DNA of 60,875 bases, taken from the NCBI GenBank assembly GCA_946221915.1, contig CAMIKG010000021.1, forward strand, positions 1 to 60,875. The letters run 5' to 3'. The notes beneath the pieces were generated by a model that ran no database searches, had not been told where the DNA came from, and worked only from the letters and a program-made list of their open reading frames with translations. Within the stretch, counting starts at the first letter, position 1; every line of letters begins with the position of its first letter. Positions 44,354 to 53,378 of the stretch are shown here, piece after piece. This stretch comes from an uncultured Erwinia sp. (GTDB lineage Bacteria > Pseudomonadota > Gammaproteobacteria > Enterobacterales > Enterobacteriaceae). The translations under genes and the position numbers were made by a program.

Positions 44354-44486
44354 ACCCTTAATTGCTGTGCGGCTAAAATGCACGGAGAGGGTTGTCTAGT
44401 TATCTGAAAGCAAACAGTTTTTTCCGGCGTCCTGCACAGTTTTTCCCGGCGCATGGTCGCCGTCCCCTGCACAACAAACCGCCGCC

Positions 44487-44527
44487 TTGATACACGTCAA
44501 CATCGCCCGCGATGAGATCCCTATGTT
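44487..44527 (+). promoter_or_regulatory. FNR-dependent narK promoter
   Basis: TTGATACACGTCAA (44487-44500) matches the FNR box at all but one conserved position. TATGTT (44522-44527) is a fair -10. The box centre falls about 40-41 bp before the expected start site, the classical class II arrangement for FNR activation. Confidence 0.75.
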
Positions 44528-44558
44528 ACTTCAAAACCACATAGTTTAAGAGGTAATC

Positions 44559-45947
44559 ATGTCACGGACTCCTTTATCTGTTCCCCAGGGCGGTTGCGCG
44601 TTGCAGGAATGGCGCCCGGATGATGCGGCTTTCTGGCAGGCTGCGGGGCGGCAGGTCGCCCGACGTAACCTGTGGATTTCAGTCGCTTGTCTGCTGCTGG
44701 CGTTCTGCGTCTGGATGCTGTTTAGCGCGGTGGCGCTCAATCTGCCGAAAGTCGGTTTCACCTTCACCACCGACCAGCTGTTTCTGCTGACAGCATTGCC
44801 GTCAGTGTCTGGCGCGCTGTTACGCATTCCCTATTCGTTTATGGTGCCGCTGTTTGGCGGCCGCCGCTGGACTACCTGCAGTACCGCCATTTTGATCATC
44901 CCTTGCCTGTGGCTGGGCTGGGTGGTGCAGGACACCTCCACCCCGTATGAGGTGTTTGTCATCATTGCCTTGCTGTGCGGCTTTGCCGGGGCGAATTTCG
45001 CTTCCAGCATGGGCAATATCAGCTTCTTCTTTCCGAAACGTCAGCAGGGCGGTGCGCTGGGCATCAACGGCGGTATGGGCAATCTCGGCGTCAGTGTGAT
45101 GCAGCTGGCCGCACCGCTGGTGATCGCCGTGCCGATGTTCGCCATTTTTGGTGGTGACGGTGTGGTACAGCCCGACGGCAGCACCTTATGGCTGCAGAAC
45201 GTGGCCTGGGTATGGATCCCGCTGCTGGCGCTGGCCTCACTGGCGGCCTGGTTCGGCATGAATGATTTGGCGCAGGCGCAGGCTTCACTGCGTCAGCAAC
45301 TGCCGGTACTGAAACGCCGCGATCTGTGGCTGCTGGGCTTTCTTTATCTGGCGACATTTGGCTCGTTTATCGGCTTTTCCGCCGGTTTTGCCATGCTGTC
45401 GCGCACCCAGTTTCCGGATGTGCATATTCTCTACTTCGCGTTTCTTGGCCCGTTACTGGGCGCGCTGGCGCGTTCGGCGGGCGGTGCATTGTCCGACAAG
45501 CTGGGCGGCAAACAGGTCACGCTGGTTAATTTTGTGCTGATGGCCTGCTTTACCGCCGCGCTGTTTCTGACGCTGCCAGGCAGTGGCTTCGGCAGTTTTA
45601 TCGCCTTCTTCGTGGTGTTTATGGGGCTGTTTATCACTGCCGGTCTGGGCAGCGGCTCCACTTTCCAGATGATTGCGATGATCTTCCGTGCCCGCACACT
45701 GGCGCGCGTACGTGCCAGCGGCGGCAGTGAAGAGCAGGCACAGCGCGAGGCGGCAACGGAAACCTCTGCGGCGCTGGGCTTTATCTCCGCGATCGGCGCG
45801 ATCGGCGGCTTCTTTATTCCCAAAGCCTTTGGCACTTCACTGGCGCTGACCGGATCGCCTGCTGGCGCGATGGTGGTGTTCCTGGCGTTCTACGTCGCCT
45901 GTCCGCTGATCATGCTGGTGGCTTACGGCTGGCGTCAGCGCGAATAG
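44559..45947 (+). CDS. narK: Nitrate/nitrite antiporter NarK
   Basis: Inner-membrane MFS exchanger that brings nitrate in and nitrite out during nitrate respiration. At 462 aa it parallels E. coli NarK (463 aa). The two nitrate signature motifs are present: GFAGANFASSMGNISFFFPK-type in TM5 and AALGFISAIGAIGGFFIPK in TM11. Substrate-binding arginines lie in LRIPYSFMVPLFGGRRW and SAGFAMLSRTQFPD. The ribosome site is AGAGGT. It is first in the nar cluster, 294 bp before narG, with its own promoter. Confidence 0.97.
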   Translation: MSRTPLSVPQGGCALQEWRPDDAAFWQAAGRQVARRNLWISVACLLLAFCVWMLFSAVALNLPKVGFTFTTDQLFLLTALPSVSGALLRIPYSFMVPLFGGRRWTTCSTAILIIPCLWLGWVVQDTSTPYEVFVIIALLCGFAGANFASSMGNISFFFPKRQQGGALGINGGMGNLGVSVMQLAAPLVIAVPMFAIFGGDGVVQPDGSTLWLQNVAWVWIPLLALASLAAWFGMNDLAQAQASLRQQLPVLKRRDLWLLGFLYLATFGSFIGFSAGFAMLSRTQFPDVHILYFAFLGPLLGALARSAGGALSDKLGGKQVTLVNFVLMACFTAALFLTLPGSGFGSFIAFFVVFMGLFITAGLGSGSTFQMIAMIFRARTLARVRASGGSEEQAQREAATETSAALGFISAIGAIGGFFIPKAFGTSLALTGSPAGAMVVFLAFYVACPLIMLVAYGWRQRE

Positions 45948-45955
45948 ACACGGCT

Positions 45956-45987
45956 GACGGCGGTTCTGCGCAGACAGCACCGCCGTC
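45956..45987 (+). terminator. Hairpin after narK
   Basis: Perfect 9-bp stem GACGGCGGT / ACCGCCGTC with a 14-nt loop just after the narK stop. The following TACCTCTTAAT has only a weak T run, so partial readthrough into narG is possible. Confidence 0.55.
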
Positions 45988-46057
45988 TACCTCTTAATAG
46001 TATCCATATTATTTAAAGGGTTAATTGGCTGCGTAGTTGGTGGTTATTAGCCTTAAA

Positions 46058-46181
46058 AATCATAAAGTTAATTATAAATGTCGTGCTACCCCTTAGTGAG
46101 TAGTTGCCGGTCGCGCGCAATAATACGCTGACGACCAGCTTGATCCTTATCAAGCTGGCGTCACCGGGCAACGGTTAGGGT
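46058..46181 (+). promoter_or_regulatory. narG promoter region: IHF-like, NarL and FNR sites
   Basis: In order: an IHF-like sequence (46058-46070, one mismatch), a NarL 7-2-7 site TACCCCT-TA-GTGAGTA (46087-46102), an FNR box TTGATCCTTATCAA (46140-46153, perfect), and TAGGGT (46176-46181) as -10. The FNR centre is about 41 bp before the expected start. The FNR box is the core of a longer perfect inverted repeat with 10-bp arms (46135-46158). This matches the logic of the E. coli narG promoter, with a shorter layout. Confidence 0.8.
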
Positions 46182-46241
46182 GCAAAAAAACAACAGGCGG
46201 GCGTCAGCGTTACGCCTGATTACAGAGCAGGAGAGCCCGGA

Positions 46242-49200
46242 ATGAGTAAGTTTCTTGATCGATTCCGCTATTTCAGCCAGAAAGGTGAGACCTTTGCTGG
46301 CGATCACGGTCAGACGCTGGACACCAACCGTGACTGGGAGCAGAGCTATCGTCAGCGCTGGCAGCATGACAAAGTCGTGCGTTCCACCCATGGGGTGAAC
46401 TGTACTGGCTCATGCAGCTGGAAGATTTATGTCAAAAACGGTCTGGTAACCTGGGAAACCCAGCAGACTGATTACCCGCGTACCCGCGCCGATTTGCCTA
46501 ACCATGAACCGCGCGGTTGCCCGCGTGGCGCCAGCTACTCGTGGTATCTGTACAGCGCCAACCGGCTGAAATATCCGATGGTGCGTAAAGGGCTGCTGGC
46601 GTTCTGGCGCGAAGCGAAAGCGCAGTATGTCGATCCGGTCGACGCCTGGAACGCGATTGTCAGTGATGCGGAGAAAACCCGCGCCTACAAACAGGCGCGT
46701 GGCCGTGGCGGCTTTGTGCGCGCCGACTGGCAGGAGGTCAATGAACTGATCGCCGCCGCCAATGTGCATACCGCGAAAACCTGGGGACCGGACCGCATCG
46801 TCGGTTTCTCACCGATTCCGGCAATGTCGATGGTGTCGTACGCTGCTGGCGCGCGCTATCTGTCACTGATTGGCGGCGTCTGCCTGAGTTTCTACGACTG
46901 GTATTGCGACCTGCCGCCTGCTTCGCCGATGACCTGGGGCGAGCAGACTGACGTGCCGGAATCCGCCGACTGGTATAACGCAGGCTATATCATCGCGTGG
47001 GGCTCTAACGTGCCGCAGACCCGTACCCCGGATGCGCACTTCTTTACCGAAGTACGCTACAAAGGCACCAAAACGGTCGGTATTACTCCCGATTATGCCG
47101 AAGTCGCTAAACTGTGCGACCAGTGGCTGGCGCCGAAGCAGGGCACCGACAGCGCGCTGGCGCTGGCGATGGGCCATGTGATCCTGCGCGAATACCATAT
47201 CGATCAGCCGCGTGCTTACTTCACCGAATACCTGCGTCGTTACACCGACCTGCCGATGCTGGTGCTGCTGGAGCCGCGTGACGAGGGTTATCACGCCGCA
47301 GGCCGCCTGCTGCGGGCTTCTGACCTGGCGGATTCACTTGGTGAAGAGAATCATCCGCAGTGGAAAACCGTAGCGCTGGACAGTGATAACGGTCAGCTGG
47401 TGGCGCCGAATGGCGCGATTGGTTTCCGCTGGGGCGAAAAAGGCAAATGGAATCTGGAGCCGCGCGCTGCGGAGCAGGAAGTGACGCTGGCGCTCGGTCT
47501 GCTGAACCGCCATGACGACGTGGCGCAGGTCGCTTTCCCGCAGTTTGGCGCGCAGGACGCTGAAGTGCGGGTACATGCGGTGCCGGTGAAACGGCTGACG
47601 CTGGCTGACGGCAGTGAGGCGCTGGTGACCAGCGTCTACGATCTGACCCTGGCGAACTACGGTCTGGATCGCGGTCTCAGCGATCAGGTTGCGGCACAGC
47701 ACTATGACGAGATCAAACCCTATACGCCAGCCTGGGCCGAAGGAGTGACTGGCGTGCCGCGCCAGCAAATTATCCAGGTGGCGCGTGAATTCGCCACCAA
47801 TGCGGAACAGACCCGCGGCCGTTCGATGATTATCATCGGCGCCGGGATGAACCACTGGTTCCATATGGATATGAACTACCGCGGCATTATTAATATGCTG
47901 ATCTTCTGCGGTTGCATCGGTCAGAGCGGCGGCGGCTGGGCGCACTATGTCGGCCAGGAAAAATTACGTCCGCAGACCGGCTGGCAACCGCTGGCGTTTG
48001 CCCTCGACTGGCAGCGCCCGCCGCGTCATATGAACAGCACCTCGTTCTTCTATAACCACTCCAGCCAGTGGCGTTACGAAACCCTCAGCGCGCAGGAACT
48101 GCTGTCGCCGCTGGCGGATAAAAGCCATTTCAGCGGTCATATGATTGACTTCAACGTGCGTGCTGAACGCATGGGCTGGCTGCCTTCTGCACCACAGCTG
48201 AACCAGAACCCGCTGCGTCTGGCGGCGCAGGCGCAGGCTGCCGACCTGCCGGTGGCGGAGTATGTGGCGCGCGAGCTGAAAAATGGCGGGGTACGCTTTG
48301 CATCAGAGCAGCCGGACAGCGGTCATAACCATCCGCGCAATCTGTTTATCTGGCGCTCTAACCTGCTCGGCTCTTCCGGTAAAGGGCACGAATATTTCCT
48401 GAAATATTTGCTGGGCACCGAACACGGCATTCAGGGCAAGGATCTCGGCGAGCAGGGCGGTCAGATGCCGGAAGACGTCGAATGGCGCGAGAAAGGTATC
48501 GAAGGCAAGCTCGATCTGGTGGTGACGCTCGATTTCCGTCTCTCCAGCACCTGCCTCTACTCCGATATCGTGCTGCCCACCGCCACCTGGTATGAGAAAG
48601 ACGATATGAATACTTCGGATATGCATCCGTTTATTCATCCGCTTTCCGCCGCCGTCGATCCGGCCTGGGAAGCGAAAAGCGACTGGGAGATCTATAAAGG
48701 CATCGCGCAAAGCTTCTCGCAGGTGTGCGTTGGCCATCTGGGTGAAGAGACCGATGTGGTCACCCTGCCGATCCTGCATGACACGCCAGCGGAACTGGCG
48801 CAGCCGTTCGAAGTGAAGTCGTGGTTCAAAGGGGAGTGCGATCTGATCCCAGGCCAGACTGCACCGCATATTATGGCGGTCACCCGCGACTATCCGGCGA
48901 CCTATGAACGCTTTACCTCGCTCGGTCCGCTGCTGGATAAGCTGGGCAACGGCGGGAAAGGCATCGGCTGGAACACCGAAGATGAGGTCACCCTGCTGAA
49001 GGGCCTCAACCATGTGAAAACCGCAGGACCGGCGCAGGGACGCCCGTGTATCGAAACGGCGATCGATGCTGCCGAAGTGATCCTGGCGCTGGCGCCGGAA
49101 ACCAACGGTCAGGTGGCCGTCAAAGCCTGGCAGGCGCTGGGCGCGATCACCGGGCGCGACCACACACCGCTGGCGATCAATAAAGAACACGAAAAGATCC

Positions 49201-49955
49201 GTTTCCGCGATATCCAGGCACAGCCGCGCAAAATCATCTCCAGTCCGACCTGGTCCGGGCTGGAAGATGAGCATATCTCCTACAACGCCTGTTACACCAA
49301 CGTGCATGAGCTGATCCCGTGGCGCACGATTTCCGGTCGCCAGCAGCTGTATCAGGATCATCCGTGGATGCGCGCCTTTGGTGAAAGCCTGGTGGGCTGG
49401 CGTCCGCCGGTGGATACGCGCAGCGTCAGCCAGCTGCCGCCGGTGGCGGACAATGGCTATCCGGCGAAAGCGCTGAACTTCCTGACGCCGCACCAGAAAT
49501 GGGGCATTCACTCCACCTACAGCGACAATCTGCTGATGCTGACCCTGTCGCGCGGCGGGCCGATTGTCTGGATGAGTGAAGATGATGCGCGTGAGCTGGG
49601 GATTGCCGACAACGACTGGATTGAAGCGTTCAACGCCAATGGCGCACTGACCGCCAGAGCGGTGGTCAGCCAGCGCGTGCCGTCAGGCATGGTGATGATG
49701 TATCACGCGCAGGAGCGCATCGTGAATATTCCAGGATCGGAAATTACCGGCCAGCGCGGCGGTATCCATAACTCGGTGACCCGTATCAGCCCGAAACCGA
49801 CCCATATGATCGGCGGCTATGCGCAGCTCTCTTACGGCTTTAACTACTACGGTACGGTCGGCTCTAACCGCGACGAGTTCGTGCTGGTGCGCAAAATGCA
49901 CCAGGTGGCGTGGCTGGACGACGAACAGCAGGATTCACTGCAGGAGGCGAACTGA
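46242..49955 (+). CDS. narG: Respiratory nitrate reductase A, alpha subunit
   Basis: Catalytic Mo-bis-MGD subunit on the cytoplasmic side of the NarGHI complex; reduces nitrate to nitrite. The 1237-aa product matches E. coli NarG (1247 aa), with small deletions mainly near residues 410-440 and 1070. The [4Fe-4S] FS0 ligands are visible (His and two Cys in THGVNCTGSCSW, Cys in PRGCPRG). The Mo-ligand Asp lies in SFYDWYCDLPPASP. The N terminus MSKFLDRFRYF is the vestigial Tat-like motif. First gene of narGHJI, with a good ribosome site (GAGCAGGAGAG). Confidence 0.98.
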   Translation: MSKFLDRFRYFSQKGETFAGDHGQTLDTNRDWEQSYRQRWQHDKVVRSTHGVNCTGSCSWKIYVKNGLVTWETQQTDYPRTRADLPNHEPRGCPRGASYSWYLYSANRLKYPMVRKGLLAFWREAKAQYVDPVDAWNAIVSDAEKTRAYKQARGRGGFVRADWQEVNELIAAANVHTAKTWGPDRIVGFSPIPAMSMVSYAAGARYLSLIGGVCLSFYDWYCDLPPASPMTWGEQTDVPESADWYNAGYIIAWGSNVPQTRTPDAHFFTEVRYKGTKTVGITPDYAEVAKLCDQWLAPKQGTDSALALAMGHVILREYHIDQPRAYFTEYLRRYTDLPMLVLLEPRDEGYHAAGRLLRASDLADSLGEENHPQWKTVALDSDNGQLVAPNGAIGFRWGEKGKWNLEPRAAEQEVTLALGLLNRHDDVAQVAFPQFGAQDAEVRVHAVPVKRLTLADGSEALVTSVYDLTLANYGLDRGLSDQVAAQHYDEIKPYTPAWAEGVTGVPRQQIIQVAREFATNAEQTRGRSMIIIGAGMNHWFHMDMNYRGIINMLIFCGCIGQSGGGWAHYVGQEKLRPQTGWQPLAFALDWQRPPRHMNSTSFFYNHSSQWRYETLSAQELLSPLADKSHFSGHMIDFNVRAERMGWLPSAPQLNQNPLRLAAQAQAADLPVAEYVARELKNGGVRFASEQPDSGHNHPRNLFIWRSNLLGSSGKGHEYFLKYLLGTEHGIQGKDLGEQGGQMPEDVEWREKGIEGKLDLVVTLDFRLSSTCLYSDIVLPTATWYEKDDMNTSDMHPFIHPLSAAVDPAWEAKSDWEIYKGIAQSFSQVCVGHLGEETDVVTLPILHDTPAELAQPFEVKSWFKGECDLIPGQTAPHIMAVTRDYPATYERFTSLGPLLDKLGNGGKGIGWNTEDEVTLLKGLNHVKTAGPAQGRPCIETAIDAAEVILALAPETNGQVAVKAWQALGAITGRDHTPLAINKEHEKIRFRDIQAQPRKIISSPTWSGLEDEHISYNACYTNVHELIPWRTISGRQQLYQDHPWMRAFGESLVGWRPPVDTRSVSQLPPVADNGYPAKALNFLTPHQKWGIHSTYSDNLLMLTLSRGGPIVWMSEDDARELGIADNDWIEAFNANGALTARAVVSQRVPSGMVMMYHAQERIVNIPGSEITGQRGGIHNSVTRISPKPTHMIGGYAQLSYGFNYYGTVGSNRDEFVLVRKMHQVAWLDDEQQDSLQEAN

Positions 49956-51487
49956 TGAAAATTCGTGCACAAATCGGCATGGTGCTTAATCTGGATAAGT
50001 GCATCGGCTGCCACACCTGCTCGGTGACCTGTAAGAACGTCTGGACCAGCCGCGAAGGGATGGAGTACGCCTGGTTTAACAACGTCGAGAGCAAGCCCGG
50101 CGTTGGTTATCCCCACGCCTGGGAAGATCAGGAGAAGTGGCGCGGCGGCTGGATACGTAAAATCAATGGCCGTCTCGAACCGCGCATGGGCAGCCGCGTC
50201 AGCGTGCTGTCAAAAATCTTCGCTAACCCGCATCTGCCGGGGATCGATGATTACTACGAACCGTTTGATTACGACTATGCCCATCTGCATAACGCCCCTG
50301 CCGGTAAACATCAGCCGGTGGCGCGTCCTCGTTCGCTGCTGACCGGCCAGCGGATGAAGAAAATCGAAAATGGCCCGAACTGGGAGGAGATCCTCGGCGG
50401 CGAATTCGCCAAACGCTCCGCCGATCGCAACTTCGACAATATGCAGAAGGAGATGTACGGCCAGTTCGAACACACCTTCATGATGTATCTGCCGCGCCTG
50501 TGCGAACACTGCCTGAACCCGGCCTGTGTCGCCACCTGCCCGAGCGGTGCGATCTATAAGCGTGATGAAGACGGCATTGTACTGATTGACCAGGATAAAT
50601 GCCGCGGCTGGCGTATGTGCCTGACCGGCTGCCCGTACAAGAAAATCTACTTCAACTGGAAAAGCGGCAAATCGGAAAAATGTATTTTCTGCTATCCGCG
50701 TATCGAATCCGGCATGCCGACGGTGTGTTCGGAAACCTGCGTGGGCCGTATCCGCTATCTTGGCGTGCTGCTGTATGACGCCGATCGTATTGCCGATGCT
50801 GCCAGCACCGAGAGCGAACACGATCTCTATCCGCGTCAGCTGTCGATCTTCCTCGACCCGAACGATCCGGAAGTGATCGCCGAAGCGCGCAAACAGGGTA
50901 TCCCGGAAAATACGCTGATCGGCGCGCAACAGTCGCCGGTATATAAACTGGCGCTGGAGTGGAAGCTGGCGCTGCCGCTGCACCCGGAATATCGCACGCT
51001 GCCGATGGTGTGGTATGTGCCGCCATTGTCGCCGATTCAGTCAGCGGCTGACGCGGGCGTGCTGCCGCACAGCGGCATTTTGCCGGATGTGGAAAGCCTG
51101 CGCATCCCGGTGCAGTACCTCGCCAACCTGTTAACGGCAGGCGACACCGAGCCGGTCACGCTGGCGCTGCGTCGTATGCTGGCGATGCGTCACTACAAAC
51201 GCGCCGAGACGGTGGAAGGGCGCATTGATACCCGCGCGCTGGAAGAAGTCGGGCTGACGGAGCTGCAGGCGCAGGAGATGTACCGCTACCTGGCGATCGC
51301 CAACTATGAAGATCGCTTTGTGGTGCCGACCAGCCACCGCGAAATCGCCCGCGATGCTTATGGCGAGCGTAACGGCTGTGGTTTCAGCTTCGGTGATGGC
51401 TGCAGCGGCAGTGATAACCGCTTCAACCTGTTTAACACCCGACGTATCGATGCTGTCGACGTCAGCAGTAAAACCGGAGGTGCGTAA
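49955..51487 (+). CDS. narH: Respiratory nitrate reductase A, beta (iron-sulfur) subunit
   Basis: Carries electrons from NarI haem to NarG. At 510 aa it is like E. coli NarH (512 aa). Four cysteine groups are seen: CIGCHTCSVTCK (16-27), CEHCLNPACVATCP, CRGWRMCLTGCP, and CIFCYPR with CSETCVGR. Trp in CRGWRMC marks the cluster that is [3Fe-4S] rather than [4Fe-4S], as in the family. The ATG overlaps the narG stop by one base (TGATG), showing translational coupling; a longer frame reading back into narG is not the start. Confidence 0.98.
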   Translation: MKIRAQIGMVLNLDKCIGCHTCSVTCKNVWTSREGMEYAWFNNVESKPGVGYPHAWEDQEKWRGGWIRKINGRLEPRMGSRVSVLSKIFANPHLPGIDDYYEPFDYDYAHLHNAPAGKHQPVARPRSLLTGQRMKKIENGPNWEEILGGEFAKRSADRNFDNMQKEMYGQFEHTFMMYLPRLCEHCLNPACVATCPSGAIYKRDEDGIVLIDQDKCRGWRMCLTGCPYKKIYFNWKSGKSEKCIFCYPRIESGMPTVCSETCVGRIRYLGVLLYDADRIADAASTESEHDLYPRQLSIFLDPNDPEVIAEARKQGIPENTLIGAQQSPVYKLALEWKLALPLHPEYRTLPMVWYVPPLSPIQSAADAGVLPHSGILPDVESLRIPVQYLANLLTAGDTEPVTLALRRMLAMRHYKRAETVEGRIDTRALEEVGLTELQAQEMYRYLAIANYEDRFVVPTSHREIARDAYGERNGCGFSFGDGCSGSDNRFNLFNTRRIDAVDVSSKTGGA

Positions 51488-52176
51488 TGATGTTACTGAG
51501 AGTGATATCGCGCCTGCTGGAATACCCGGACGCTGAGCTGTGGCAGCATCATGCGGAGCTGCTGGCAGCGCTGGAGGGAGATCATCCGCAGCTGGACGCC
51601 TTTATTCACCAGCTATGCCAGCAGCCGCTGCTGGATGCCCAGGCGCAGTGGGGCGAGTGGTTTGACCGCGGACGCAGCACGTCTTTGCTGTTGTTTGAGC
51701 ATGTGCACGGCGAATCGCGCGATCGCGGCCAGGCAATGGTGGATCTGATGGCGCAGTACCAGCAGGTCGGGTTACAGCTGTCGCGCCGGGAGCTGCCGGA
51801 TTACCTGCCGCTGTATCTGGAGTACCTCTCCTGTCTGCCGCAGGCGCAGGCGCGCCAGGGGCTGACGGATATCGCGCCGATTCTGGCGCTGCTTGGCGGA
51901 CGTCTGGCGCAGCGTGACTGTCGCTATCAGCTGCTGTTCGACACTCTGCTGGCGCTGGCGGACAGCCCGCTCAGCAGCGCGGATGCTGCTGCGCAAACGG
52001 CAGGTGAAGCTCGCGACGACACTCCGCAGGCGCTGGATGCGGTGTGGCAGGAAACCCAGGTGCAGTTTGGCGCCAGCGCCGACTGCGGCAGCAGTGTTGA
52101 ACACCAGCATCAGCGGCGTTTTGCTGGCGCGGTGACGCCGCAGTATCTCGATCTTACGGCGGGAGGATCACGCTAA
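51487..52176 (+). CDS. narJ: Nitrate reductase assembly chaperone NarJ
   Basis: Dedicated TorD-family chaperone that holds NarG until cofactors are inserted and the complex is membrane-bound; it is not part of the final enzyme. 229 aa (E. coli 236). Conserved blocks are ISRLLEYPDAELWQH, DRGRSTSLLLFEHVHGESRDRGQAMVDL and EARDDTPQALDAVW. The start overlaps the narH stop by one base; a second ATG directly follows and is equally possible. Confidence 0.96.
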   Translation: MMLLRVISRLLEYPDAELWQHHAELLAALEGDHPQLDAFIHQLCQQPLLDAQAQWGEWFDRGRSTSLLLFEHVHGESRDRGQAMVDLMAQYQQVGLQLSRRELPDYLPLYLEYLSCLPQAQARQGLTDIAPILALLGGRLAQRDCRYQLLFDTLLALADSPLSSADAAAQTAGEARDDTPQALDAVWQETQVQFGASADCGSSVEHQHQRRFAGAVTPQYLDLTAGGSR

Positions 52177-52853
52177 TGAACTATCTGAATGTGTTTTTCT
52201 TCGATATCTACCCGTATGTGGCGGGAACGGTATTCCTTGCTGGCAGCTGGCTGCGTTATGACTACGGGCAATACAGCTGGCGCGCCGGTTCAAGCCAGAT
52301 GCTCGATCGTCGCGGTATGCGGCTGGCGTCGAATCTGTTCCACGTCGGTATTCTCGGCATTCTGTTTGGTCATGCTTTCGGCATGCTGACGCCGCACTGG
52401 ATGTATGCGTGGTTTCTGCCGGTGCCGGTTAAACAGCTGCTGGCGATGGTGGCAGGCGGCCTGTGCGGTGTGATGACGCTGGTGGGCGGCGGCATGCTGC
52501 TGTGGCGTCGTTTGTCGAATCCGCGCGTGCGCGCCACGTCAAGCGGTGCGGATATCTTTATCCTGGTGCTGCTGGTGGTGCAGGTGTGCCTCGGCTTACT
52601 GACCATTCCTTTCTCGGCGCAGCATATGGATGGCAGCGAAATGATGAAGCTGGTGGCATGGGCGCAGTCGGTGGTGACGTTCCACAGCGGCGCATCAGCG
52701 CATCTGGAAGGCACGGCGCTGATTTTCCGTGTGCATATGGTGCTGGGGATGACGCTGTTTCTGGTATTCCCATTCACCCGCCTGGTGCATGTCTGGAGCG
52801 CGCCAGTGGAGTATCTGACGCGGCGCTACCAGCTGGTGCGCAGTCGTCGCTAG
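52176..52853 (+). CDS. narI: Respiratory nitrate reductase A, gamma subunit (cytochrome b)
   Basis: Membrane di-haem cytochrome b that oxidises quinol at the periplasmic side and anchors NarGH. At 225 aa it equals E. coli NarI. It has five TM segments. Haem-ligand histidines lie in ASNLFHVGILGILFGHAFG (TM2) and FRVHMVLGMTLFLVFPFTRLVHVWS (TM5). The start overlaps the narJ stop by one base. Last gene of the operon, followed by a hairpin shared with the convergent hip genes. Confidence 0.98.
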   Translation: MNYLNVFFFDIYPYVAGTVFLAGSWLRYDYGQYSWRAGSSQMLDRRGMRLASNLFHVGILGILFGHAFGMLTPHWMYAWFLPVPVKQLLAMVAGGLCGVMTLVGGGMLLWRRLSNPRVRATSSGADIFILVLLVVQVCLGLLTIPFSAQHMDGSEMMKLVAWAQSVVTFHSGASAHLEGTALIFRVHMVLGMTLFLVFPFTRLVHVWSAPVEYLTRRYQLVRSRR

Positions 52854-52882
52854 CGGAATAAGCAACATTAATGCGCTGTCTG

Positions 52883-52913
52883 AAGCCACCGGTTCGTCAA
52901 TGGCCTGTGGCTT
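52883..52913. terminator. Hairpin between convergent narI and hipB-like genes
   Basis: AAGCCAC (52883-52889) pairs with GTGGCTT (52907-52913), followed on the plus strand by TTTA. It abuts the stop codon of the minus-strand gene. Probably ends narGHJI transcripts. Confidence 0.5.
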
Positions 52914-53378
52914 TTACTCCATGAAAAGCGTTGTTAACATGCTGCGCGAGACAGGGACTAAACCAACCTGTAAGCCAAAAGGCTTGAACAGCTTATTAAT
53001 AATATCAGAAGTATAATTTCCCTTATCATTTTCGACCTCGGATAGTGTCTTTCGTGATACGGACACCAGCTTCGCAAAAGCTTCCTGTTTCAATCCCAGG
53101 ACATTTATTCTCAACGTTTTTAACGCTTCCCCCTGGCTTATTTCTGCCAGTAATAATGCTTTAATGATTGCTTTCCGCACGGTATTTCTGTCTTCAATAT
53201 TGATACCTTTTGACAGATGAGAAACCCTCTGGCGTGCGGGATTGCCCTGAGATATTTGCTTATCACCGCTGTCATGAGTATTCATGTTAGTTGTGGATTT
53301 TTTCAGCGTGTTTTGTTTGGCGCGAATTTTATCAATGGTGAGCCTTACTTCGCTGATTCGGCTATCCTGATCTTTCAT
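52914..53378 (-). CDS. HipB-like XRE antitoxin/regulator
   Basis: 154 aa with the ATG that overlaps the upstream HipA-like stop codon (ATGA). The first ~70 residues are polar, basic and low-complexity (KQNTLKKSTTNMNTHDSGDKQ). The C-terminal part is an XRE helix-turn-helix: GLKQEAFAKLVSVSRKTLSEVENDKGNY, followed by LFKPFGLQVGLVP, the usual HipB end. HipB proteins bind operator DNA and neutralise HipA. Here the antitoxin is second in the operon, opposite to classical hipBA. Base composition is more AT-rich than nar. A plain regulator of the kinase gene is the alternative. Confidence 0.85.
   Translation of the reverse strand: MKDQDSRISEVRLTIDKIRAKQNTLKKSTTNMNTHDSGDKQISQGNPARQRVSHLSKGINIEDRNTVRKAIIKALLLAEISQGEALKTLRINVLGLKQEAFAKLVSVSRKTLSEVENDKGNYTSDIINKLFKPFGLQVGLVPVSRSMLTTLFME

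Noticed and set aside
44261..44383. Longer narX start at 44383
   Set aside because: The extra 41 residues are not family-like and would cover the NarL site and upstream control region; ATG 44260 gives the known N terminus.
51485..52178. Frameshifts at the narH-narJ and narJ-narI joints
   Set aside because: They are ordinary one-base stop/start overlaps (TAATG), showing coupling and not errors.
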